Shown: piece by piece, positions 35,901 to 47,900 of the stretch | Layout: the number at the start of each line of letters is the position of its first letter | Position numbering within the stretch: position 1 is the first letter of the stretch | NCBI GenBank assembly: GCA_036924085.1 | Contig: JAVGWX010000003.1 | Coordinates: forward strand, 125,725,474-125,789,473 | Length of the DNA stretch: 64,000 nt | Source: Ariolimax columbianus | Taxonomy: Eukaryota > Mollusca > Gastropoda > Stylommatophora > Arionidae | Direction: 5' to 3' | Notes under the pieces: model-generated | Databases searched by the model: none | Told to the model about the DNA's origin: nothing | Seen by the model: only the letters and a program-made list of their open reading frames with translations | Translations under genes and position numbers: made by a program

Positions 35901-38900
35901 TTTTCGAAGGCTTATAGCATACCTCGACAGTTCGTCTCGCTGGTGGTCAGACTCTCGCAAAGTGCAAAGTGCAAATGGAAAGCAGGAATCCTGCCTAAAG
36001 GCCCTGTCCTCGCCCGACCAACCCTCGGGAGAAGGGCAGGCCGGCAGGCAAAAATCGTCTTCAGTCCCTGTGAAATTCATCGCCGGGGCCGTTGGGATCC
36101 GTTCTGAACAGAGCGCTGCCATCCCTCCCCGAGCGAGCCCGATCGGTCGGTCGTCTGGTGTTTGTACGGGCCCCTGTCAGGCGGTCCTAGGTCGACGGAG
36201 GGAGGGACGGAATAACCGTCCGTCTGTCAGTCGGTCCCTGCGGCCGTCCTAGTTAGGCGTTTTACACATCCGTCCTCTGCCGACCGGTGTGTGTGGTTCG
36301 TACGTCTCCGACAGATATCTGGTTGATCCTGCCAGTAATCATATGCTTGTCTCAAAGATTAAGCCATGCATGTCTAAGTTCACACTGTCTCATGGTGAAA
36401 CCGCGAATGGCTCATTGAATCAGTCGAGGTTCCTTAGATGATACGATCCTACTTTGATAACTGTGGCAATTCTAGAGCTAATACATGCTTACCAAGCTCC
36501 AACCGTCGCGGAAAGAGCGCTTTTATTAGTTCAAAACCAATCGTCGTTTCCCCTAGCGGGGTTGCGGCGTCCCCACTGGTGACTCTGGATAACTTTGTGC
36601 TGATGGCATGGCCTCATGTGCCGGCGACGCATCTTTCAAATGTCTGCCCTATCAAATGTCGATGGAACGTGACATGCCTACCATGTTTGTAACGGGTAAC
36701 AGGGAGTCAAGGTTCGATTCCGGAGAGGGAGCTAGAGAAACGGCTACCACATCCAATGAAGGCAGCAGGCGCGCAACTTACCCACACCCGGCACGGGGAG
36801 GTAGTGATGAAAAATAACAATACGGGACTCTTTCGAGGCCCCGTAATTGGAATGAGTATACTTTAAACCCTTTAACGAGGATCTATTGGAGGGCAAGTCT
36901 GGTTCCAGCAGCCGCGGTAATTCCAGCTCCAATAGAGTTTATTAAAGTTGTTGCAGTTAAAAAGCTCGTAGTTGGATCTCAGGCGCAGGCGGGCGGTCCG
37001 GCTCGCGCCGGCACTGCCCGTTGTCTCCTGCCCTACCGTCTGCCGGCTCTCTCCCGGGTGGCCGGCGTGTTTACTTTGAAAAAATTAGAGTTTTCAAAGC
37101 AGGTCTCGGCTGCCTGAATAATAGTGCATGGAATAATGGAATAGGACCTCGGTTCTATTTTGTTGGTTTTCGGAACTAGAGGTAATGATTAACAGGGACA
37201 AACGGGGGCATTCGTATTGCGGCGTTAGAGGTGACATTCTTGGATCACTGCAAGACGAGTTACTGCGAAGAATGTTTTAATTAATCAAGAACGAAAGTCA
37301 GAGGCGCGAAGACGATCAGATACCGTCGTAGTTCTGACCATAAACGATGGCGACTATCGATCCGCAGGAGTTGCTTCAATGACTCTGCGGGTAGCTTCCG
37401 AGAAACCAAAGTGTTTGGGTTCCGGGGGAAGTATGGTTTCAAAGCTGAAACTTAAAGGAATTGAAGGAAGGGCACCACCAGGAGTGGAGCCTTCGGCTTA
37501 ATTCGACTCAACACGGCCACCACTGAAATGATTGACAGGCCGAGAGCACTTTCGTTAGGTCCAATATGGAACGGGTGCTGGAATTAGATCCTCGAAAATC
37601 GCAGATTCCAGACACTTGGTCATTGACTGACTAAAATGCCCTCTATTGATACGTCCTGGCTAATATTGAACGGGTGCTGGAAATAGACCCTCGGAAGACA
37701 GGTCAGTTTTACCCTACTAATGACAGGGCGCTGCTACGGTAATCCTGCTTAACTCGAGAGGAGCCGCAGACATTTGGTTCACGCACTAGGCTGATAAGCC
37801 AACGGCGCGAGGCTTCAAGGTGAGGGATTACGGCCGAACGCCTCTAAGCCAAAATCCCGCCAAAAAGCAGCTCAGCACGAATGCAAAGGGAGGCTTCGAC
37901 ATGGTGGGGACATGGGGCCCCCGGTCCAGCCCCGTCCGGTCGAGCCGCAGAATGAGGTCTCTGCCGTCCGCTGATCAAAGCGGGCGGGAAGCTGCTCGAT
38001 ATTCACCCCATACGGCGATGAGGTATGAAACCATTTGTAGAAGACTTAGTTCTCGGTCGGGGTGCCCTAAGCAGTAGATCAGCTACCTCACTGCGAACTG
38101 CTGAGACTCAACCCTTGACCATGAGATATGTTCGCTCCCCAGGCGAACAACATCTCCGTGCAAGACCAGGCTTATCCCCTTGTCAAATGCACTATTTCGA
38201 GAGGAATCACAGGTCGCTGACATTTGGTCCACGTGCTTGCTGATAAGCTACAATCTGAGGGATTACGGCCGAACGCCTCTAAGCCAAAATCCCGCCCTAA
38301 ATCTCAGCACCGCTGTGATGGGAGGCTACAACATGGCTGGGGCTAGCGTCTCAGCCCGGCTCGATCGAGCCGCAGAAATGCACCTGGCAAAATGCACTCC
38401 TGCCTCGCTCTTTGCCTCTGTCTGCTATCAGTCATCCCAATGGACGCAGAAGAGATGCAGTCCAGCGGACATTGCACCTCCTGCCCTATTGTGACAACCT
38501 CCCGGGTGGCGGGGAATGCTAGGCGTACCATCACTGCAGATGAGCCGAGAAAATAAAGGGAGCAAAGAGATACCTCACTTACATGCATATGCTACGTTTC
38601 TGGCAGGACGTGACGATCCTGGGACAAAGTCACACTGGACTGCCTCTCTTCCGGGATAGTACAAACTAGTACATAGTCCATCATATCATTGCCAAACCCT
38701 ATAGACACGAGTAGGGAAGACTCGATAGTCTTGCAAGACAACTTCCCAAGAGAGACAACTCTGACCAAAAACAACTGCTGCCTTGCAGATAGGCTGGGGA
38801 TAGCCAAAGGCTAAGGAGGTCATCCCTACAGAAACGCCTGTTGAAATCGGATGCACTGAGCCACAGGCTTAAGAAAATAAAACAGTGCAACGTAAATATC

Positions 38901-41900
38901 GCTGTAAACAGCGTACAATGAAGAAGAAGAAAGTTCTATGATGATATGTCTACCAAAGGAGCAGGTGTTGAACTATATGACAGTTTATCTAGTGGACTAT
39001 AGATTAGGCCTGTGATTTCGTTCTGGTAAACTTAACAAGTTCAACATTGAATCTTTTAAAAGTTCACTGACCACGCCCACTCGGTGAGAAATAAAGAGAT
39101 GGAAATTGTATGATATTGTGAATCAGATTAAATTTTAAATGAAGATGACAATGCTTATGAAGAGTTGGATGGAAGGCAATAGCATAATTGACATTCGAAA
39201 ACTAAATTTAAAAAAAATAATTACAGAACTTGTTTGGCACTTTTGTTATTCCAATGCACAATTGCTCGAGACAAAGAGGAAGGGCCTAGGCAATGAGTTT
39301 GAGTTTTATTGTAGCAAAAACAATTGTCATATACATACTTTATTTCATGTAATCAAATATATGGGGTAATTTGTGTGTGAATTCAATACACAGGTGGGCT
39401 GTATTAGCATTGAGATGTGTTGGTGGGAGGGCTTGCAGACCTGCAGATGTTCTGTGGTGTTGTGAACTTGTCACTACCAAATTAGAAAAACAGCCACAAC
39501 AAATGGTGTCCATATAAGAAAGCTGTAGCAGATGAAACTGTTCATACTACATACCAGTACCTTAATTACGTTTTAAATTAACATTTAGAATGCTACATTA
39601 GTATTCATGAAATGTTGTAGGGTGATCATATTTACAGCACCTGCCGAAATTTTATATGGATATATGAATTTGTAATAAAGTTACAACAATTATAAAAATA
39701 ATATCCATTGTTAGGTGGTACTCCTTAAAGGATACGTAGCAGCTGAAAATAAAACTTTCAAACTATGCGATATGAAAGACACTAAAGTGTGCAGCTTTCT
39801 CAAATATAGACAAATATTATTGGGCTAAATGTGAGGACCATGTCTTGAAAGAGGAAAAGGGCTATTGGAAAAAAGGTGGATTGTCGTTCTTTCTTCCGAG
39901 AGCAGTCATCAATGTGTTGGAATCATCTGACAATGATTAAGTGAAAAATTAACTAGAAGTTTCCATCACCTTGGCAAAACGGCCCTTTTCAGGGCCACCA
40001 CAATCAGTTAGAAGATGGATATCAGAAAGGAATTATATCTATTTATTGTTTGCTGCAGTTTATATCTATAAAACTGAACCAATCCATCTGAAGTATGTAC
40101 TTTCTATATTCTAAATTTCGTGTTTTTTTCATTTTCCCACATTTTTTCTACGAAATGGCCAGTTATTTCTTACAACTCCTAAAACACATGAACTACATTA
40201 CAAAAGGAAATTATGTGGAACCTAATGTAGAAAATGTAGTCGTCCTTATTGGAACGTCACAAGAGTAAGATTCAGAGCTGTGAGATGCGCTGTGTGCGAA
40301 ATGCAGTTGGCAAGTCCATCCGAGACCGTATCCGAGACCGTATCCAGTTGGCAAGTCCATCCGAGACCGTATCCGAGACCGTATCCAGTTGGCAAGTCCA
40401 TCCGAGACCGTATCCGAGACCGTATCCAGTTGGCAAGTCCATCCGAGACCGTTTCCGAAACACCACGTTGAGGCAGATGTTAGGAACGAACACAGAAAAT
40501 ACCTATATTAAAAAACAACAAATCAAGTGGTTTAGCCACTGGATTCGAATGCGTTATGACCAACCACAAGCAAGAGCCTTTCACATACAAATATCAGGTC
40601 ATCGTGCAAGAGGCCGTCCTCGTCGCAGATGGATAGAAGGTGTTTCTGAAACACCCGGGAGGTTCCACTTGACAACCACACAAGCTTCTCACAGGGCCCA
40701 AATAAGAGATTTACGCATCCCGCCTCTCTGCGACGCCTCATAACAAGAGCAGTAGGAAAAAAGAAGAAGAAGAAGAACGTAGAATATCTCATTCGAATAA
40801 GAGAGACGCCTATGCCTAAAGAAAGACATTACAAAAAATGTACAGTAAATTGTTTTTTCAAGGGACAAAATAATTTCTCTGCTAACAAATATCAAAGGAA
40901 TTTGGTACTTTAAGAAAACGACATTATCTGACACAAAACAAGTTATTTAATCATTGAGACATTGAAAAGATAAGTTCACGTGCAAAAAATCACGCATATC
41001 GGTGTAAGGGTTATTGAGACATTAGGCGGCAATTGGCGGCAGCCATTGTGAAACGGACAATAGTTGACAAATGAAAGTTTCGTCATTCAGTCTTCGGCTT
41101 GTCAAGGGGGTTTTCCCGTGAGTCTGAAACCATGGTTAGATCAAGTAGAACACTGTGACGTCGGTCATTCACGAAGTTGTCAAGAATATTCTGGGCCTCA
41201 GGAAACCAACGCGGATATCCTGGATACCATAAACATGTATCCTGAAAGAGAAACAGCCAACCAGAAGCAGAAACGATGTGGCGGAAGGCAGTCATCTCCA
41301 AAATGTTTTCCATGTTCTATGCTGTCGCAAATATATATATATATGTAGATAAATAAATCCCATGTCACTTGTTGATCAATTGAAGAGATAACCAAAAGAT
41401 GGACTTTCTGCTTTAAAACACGCGGGAGTTTCCAGGACACTGCTACGGCTTGTCGAACCAACCAACCTGCAATTCTGAAGCAAGAGTCCGTATGGGTCAC
41501 CATCTCTCGAACTTGTGCCAAACATCATCTAGTGTCCGGCAGAGATGTGTCTTCGCCCCCGGCATTGTTCTGCCCTTCCATGGGCTGGATCCTTGGTCTT
41601 TTGAGATGTACAGCCCAGGAGTCACGATCGGACAGCCGCACGTGACCGACCTAGACTACACAGATGACGTAGTCACACCAGGCATCTACGCACAAACTTG
41701 AAAATGCAAAAAGAAAAGACATCCTCAATGCACAAGGTATGGTACTTGCGACTAAATTGATTACCTATCCCGTACCTTCCAATTGCTAGTATAGAAAATG
41801 ATGATTTATAGGACTGATAATCAAGGTCGCTAGTCCTGACAGTTGCAACACAGCATGCAGATAATGTTTCTATTGCATTCTTATTAAAATAAAAACATCA

Positions 41901-44900
41901 AAATCCTAATCATGGTTCAACTCATGTTTAAATCAGGGTTCGACTCAAGTCCACCTAACTAGCAGACCTATATATTTATGACTCGGCCACTTGCATCTCC
42001 AAGAACAACTGTGAAAAGGCTTCAACTGAATACAAATTGCAGAGGTAGTCTTATATCAGATACTACTTTCGAGGATAAAGTATTGTAACCTTCATTAAGC
42101 GATGATCCAGTGTTTGGGTCTTCTCATGCTTCCTTGCATTCACCGACCCATGCTCCCTCTTAGTGCTGCTAGACTCGAACCCGGTACTATTTCATACCAT
42201 GACAGACAGACGTTATGACCGGTCTGCCATAAAAACGCTTCTAAGCAATACACATCAAGAAAATTTCGGCCTTTCTATCACCTCATTAATTAAATACTTT
42301 GATGTAACTTCCTATTTGTCTCCTTTCCAGGAATACAACCTAACGCTAGAATCGAATGCTAGACGTTGGAGTAACAAATGTATATTCAAACACCAAGAGA
42401 ACACAGTTTTTGGAGAGAACATAGCCAAAGGGGGATGCAACGACAATTCAACCAACATTATGAATAATGCATTGAATATGTGGGCTAGTGAAGCGGAGCA
42501 TTTTGACTACAATGACACATCGCCCGAGGCCTACGAATATGTTGGCCATGTGATGCAGGTAAATAAGATAGACGGGTGGAGTTCTTCAAGCGCTTTAATG
42601 TATGCTATGTTAAATGTGTGCTCATTGTGTGAATAGTAGTCCTTATGCAACGGCGAGACTAACGTTCATTACCATCAAGAAAACATAATTAACTAAGAGA
42701 CAGTGGGAATTGTCTGACGTTCATAGACTAATTTGGCAGACCCCTCCCTCTGCACCAATGTGTATCTCCTCCATTCTCGTATTAAGTGAGAAAAAATAAA
42801 TGAAGAAAACTGATTAAAGTTGATTAAAATTAAATTAAATCAAAATTAAAAAAAATTGGGTATGGTCAGATACCGCACCGAGACGAGAACACAAACGAAA
42901 CCTACGTTACCACCAATAGGCCTTCATCAGGGAAGCAAATAACAACAATGCCGAACTAACAAACCATAGAGGAAGGGATAAATACATGTATGGGGGATAT
43001 CAACATATAAGGACAAAATGGTCTACTTATCTGATATAGTGTCTTACATCGCGACTTATCAGGTCGAAGGCTTGAGTCTAAATGACGGACAACGGTAATA
43101 GCGTAAGAAGTGAATGTGAAAGGGCCGGATAAGCCAGTGCCAAATACGGAAAAGACAAAATAGTGATCCAAAAAGGGGGAACAAAAGAAAAGTGATGCAC
43201 GCCCTGGGGGGGGGGGGGGAGGATACAAGTGGGGAGAGAGGAGGGAGGAGGAGGAAGGCAAATATATGCGGGCCAGTATGATAATTTTAGAAAAGGTATG
43301 GAATATATTAACGCCATGTGGTTGGAGGCAACCCATGCTGGAGATAAGTCTGTTCTTAAGGGCGAATCGATGACGATAGAAACAAGAAACTAAGCCTGTA
43401 ACACTAACATCAGCCGGTGGGAATTGATTGCCCAGAACAATTGAAGTGGCTAGCACATCAAAGAAAAAGGGCCCTGAAATTGAAACTAGATCAAGTATTC
43501 CAGGTGTCCCATGGAAAGACAAGCGTAGCTGGGACACATTCTGGTGACAATAGCTACTCCGCTGATCTGGCCAAAAAACTGGCCCATTGAACTCAAAGAT
43601 GTTGAGGGCGAGGACGAGTTCGGCCAGACGGATGATAGTGGATATAGAGATATATGGGTTAACCCTCCGGTCAAGGAAGAAACGGAGGGCCAATAAGCCG
43701 CCTGGGTGGGGAATAGAGGTGTAAAGCGGACAGACATAAAGTAGGAAGAGACGATAGGTGCGGTCAGGGGGAGAGGACAATGCTAGAGAAAGTGGTTTCT
43801 TGAGAAATGTGGAAGATTCTCAACCATAGGTTTGAAGATACTGTCCAGGAAGTCAGATACCAGTTCTGTGGGACAGGAACAAGCGGAGATAATATGGAGG
43901 CCGGGGTTGTTGGGTTTGTGAATCGTACCAAGTACAGTGCGAGTACTGATGAGCGCGAGTTTCGGATAGGCCAATGATGTCATACCTAATATTTTTCAAA
44001 TTTACCATGAGATGATTTTGCTTGTTCATTCCAAAACCACTTTGTAGGTTGCACGAGAGGACATGAAAATTGTGTTTAATAAGCATGTTGGATGTATTTC
44101 TTGGCGCGAATCGCAGATGGTTGGCAGGGGAGATAAAGCAGACGTTATGGTGTTCATTTTGATATGATTGTTTTGGCTATAAGTAGCGCGTGAGGTCGAT
44201 TTATCCGTGCAGCTCGCTAGGCCTCGGGGAGGTGCTAATGATGATACTAAGAATTGACCTGCTACTTGGTTTAATTTGACATACTCTCGTATTTGACGGG
44301 CCCTGTGTCTTAGGTGATCTCTATTGTTTTGTAAAAGTGGCTTGTCCAGTGATGTAGGCAATCAGATCCTATGTAAATGACGTAAATATTGTTTGTTATC
44401 GACCTTAAAAAAACTCAGTAATCCGGCTTGCCTCTAAATGAAGAAATATCCAGCAACTATATTAACACGTTGCGAGCCATCCTACACACCAGTAGCATGT
44501 GTCCAGACTATCTATTTATAGGCCGAATCAAATCCAATTTATAACACAGTACAAACCAAAAAGATTATTTGCAACCTATCTTTACAGAGTAAACAAAAGG
44601 GTACCGCCTGCTTGGTCGCTATGTGATGTCATTGAGGACAATGTTCTTTCAGTTGAGATTATCAGTTCCCGAATTGCTACACTCAGGCTGCAGGTGAATG
44701 GACAAGTAAGCCTCTGCTCATCGTACAGTGGTATGCGGCCCACAGCGGGTATGCTGCTGACGATATCGAAACAGTCTATTGATAGCTGCAAGAACAGCTA
44801 CGTCAACCAGCAGAAGTGGTCGTTGCAGACTTCAATGCGCTGGTCGGACAGGAACGATACATCGATGATTTCTCTGACGACACACGCAAAGCACGTGGTG

Positions 44901-47900
44901 AGCGTCTGCTCATCTTTGCTGGAATGGATAAGTTCCATATCTAGAACACGTTTTTCGACAAGCCATTGGCAAAAAAAGATAGTCCAGGCATTCTCCAAAC
45001 TGGGAAACTAGGGCTGAGGTTGATTATGGGCTAAGTTAAAATTTAATATTTGTTACTAACGTCGAAGTTTTGCATCGGCCGACTATTGACAGCGATCATA
45101 GACCAATTCGGGCAACCATAAATCTGAAGATGCGCTCATTAAAAACCGAACCAAGAATCCAAGAGGGTCGACGTCAGGATTGGCAATATGCAGGCTCTCC
45201 AGCCTTCTACCTGGAACAATTGCTGGGTCAGCTGAATAACTGCGTCCATGTGGCGAAAATAAAACAAACTAGGACAAAATGTAGTCGAATCAAGGATACC
45301 ACACTAAGACTCCTTGCAATCAGAAGACGACTCAAAATCAATGGAATAATCAATACAATCGAACTGTGTGAAATCTATAAGACGATTAGATACAAACTTA
45401 AATACGATTATGAATAACATAGGCTACATAAATTGATCAAGACAAGACAGCATGCGATCAAATGTCCAAAAGACCTTGACCAGTCAAAAATGCTTCTGAC
45501 GGTTTTAAAAAACAAATCAGATGGTACAAACCTTGACGAACAGAACAAAAATAGAAGAAGAATGTTGGAGGTTCTACACATACCTCTTTGCATCCAAGGC
45601 AGCAATCCTTGAACGGTCGCTCACTTTAGGTTCTACGTAAGCACTGGAGATCCTAACGTCTGAGACAATGCAAGCAATCAAGTATCTAAAAACAGGAAAT
45701 GTCCCAAGACTGGACGGAGATGTTGTTATGTCCCAAGACTGGACTGAGATGTTCGTGCGAGAGGGCAAAAAACTGGCAAGCGAGCTGACGAAATTGTTTA
45801 ATAAATATTTAAATGAAGGTCAAATCCCTAAGCAATGGACAATTTCCAAAACAAAACTAATTCATAAAAAAGGAGATACAAAAGCTCTTGCGAACTACCG
45901 TCCAATATGTTTGCTATCATCCATGTACACAATGTTCACGAGAGTATTAATGAAAAGACTAGAAAATAAACTTAATGAGAATCCAGCTATCAGTCACAGA
46001 GCAGGCAAAATTCTGGAAGGGCTACTGTACCATTGGCCACCTACACACTCTCTAAGAGAGGTTTACGATTGATGTTCACGAACCATTTCTGATCTAATCT
46101 GTGTAAGGCTTCTTGCATCCTGTAATTTGTTGTTTTAGTGGTTCCTTCAGATACCCACACATCTAGATCATCAGCATATAGTGATGTGTATTTTATCCAC
46201 TATAATATTGATGAAGATCAAGAACAGTGTAGGTGATAGCACACTACGCCGTGGCACCCGTTGTCGCAATTTACTTGTATGTCTTATTTGGCCCTGTACC
46301 TTCACTCCGGCGTACCTACTTTGGAGGAAGTGGGATATCCATTTATACATGCGACCACAGACTCCATATTTCAGTAGTCTTTCTTTTATCCTCGCTCTCC
46401 ACACCTCATCAAATGCTTTTTCCATATCGACCCAGACTGACAGTGTGTGTTTCTTTTCCTGGAAAGCATCTTTGAGCTCTTGTGTAATGTGTGTTAGTTA
46501 GTCCTCTGTTGATCTGTATTGCCTGAAGCCAGCCTGTTGGGGTAAGAACATTTTATTCTCTTTAGGTGACACAAGTCTTTTCATCAGTTTACCAGTGCAG
46601 CTAAGTAAGCTAATGGGTCTGTAAACATCAGCTTTTGTTCTGTCTCTACCGCGTTTTAAAATAGAAATCATGGTTGCTTCCTTCCCCATTTGTGCCACTG
46701 TCCATTCTTTTTATCTTACATTTTTGATTTGTTGTAGTTTCTTTTGGCTTTTGGATCCAATGTGTTCTAACATTTCATTAGTAAATGTTATCCTTTCCTG
46801 CAGATTTATTGTATTTTAGTTGCTTTAGTGCATCTTCTAAATCTGGTTGGGTAAATTTTGTCATTATTGATACTCTGCTACAGTTGGAATTCGTCCTTTT
46901 GATTGTATGTATTTTTTTATATATCCCTTTCTATTCTCTGTTATGGTTGTTTTAATAATCACGCTGCAATTTTCAATAAATATAAGTGCTGCACGCTTTC
47001 CTGTTACCAGATTTCCATTTTCTTCTAGTGTGATATTTAGTGTTTTTATGGTTTCATTGTTCCGTGACTTTGCAAGTTTCCAAATTTTGGTATCGTTTTG
47101 ATCTAGGTTGAGGCTTTCAGTTTTAAAAATTTCCTACTGTTTCTTGTTGCCCCATTCATAGTTTTTCTGGACTTTGTTGCAGCTTTAAGCACTGCTCTGT
47201 TGAACTTTTCTACAATTTCTTCCAACTTTTTTATGTCTTGTGCTGATGTTCTTGTAGAACTTCTGGGTTTGTTCTGTAAATTGTTTACAGTTTATCTTTT
47301 AATAGTCTCGTTGAGGCAGAAACTTCTTCTGCGGTGGTGTACAATTGAGATTAACAGCCAATTTCATTGGTCTATGGTCATTTCCACCCAGTTGTTCTTG
47401 GACTGTTCTGTGTATTTTATATGTTAGTTCTTCAGTTGTGAAAACTAGGTCCGGAGTAGATGTTGATTTCCACCGCCTTGTATAAAAGGTTGGTCGATCT
47501 TCTACCTCGTTGATTAGCTGCAAGCTGTTATATATTTTTCAATCCTCAGCATCCTCTAGTCTTGTATAAATCTCTTTGTATCTCCACCTTTCTGAAAGAC
47601 TGTTAAAGTCTCCAACTATAATACACCGACTCACTAATATTTTGACTGTTTCCAATTCCATGGGAAATCCGGGTGTGCAGAACATATTATATACTTTGAG
47701 TGTTTCTTGTCCTACCAAAATGTCTGCTCCTGCTATTTCTGTGTCCTCTTGTTGGGAGGTGGATGGATATCTGTAACTGATAGCAGGTTGTTTATTAGGA
47801 ACAAAACCTTTCATTTGTGACCATCTCTTTCCACCCTTACGGATTGATATATTCTAATTTGGAACCTGTGCTGTTTGTTAAGGTATGTCCCTTGAACGCA

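Larger units (their letters stand above)
29982..42330 (+). other. Intron 1 of the CAP gene (12.3 kb)
   Basis: Bounded by gtaagt and tcctttccag. It contains LINE endonuclease and RT fragments, three SINE-related pieces, an rDNA-derived pseudogene block and a possible Mutator-type transposase remnant, listed separately. Confidence 0.75.

Noticed and set aside
36317..38360. Functional rRNA genes
   Set aside because: Core 18S segments are deleted, the 18S 3' third, 5.8S and most of 28S are missing, and the 28S pieces are duplicated out of order.
42956..43780. 274-codon minus-strand host gene
   Set aside because: The first part is Penelope-type RT out of frame with its catalytic region, and the end is the element's non-coding tail; proline and serine runs come from a G-rich tract.
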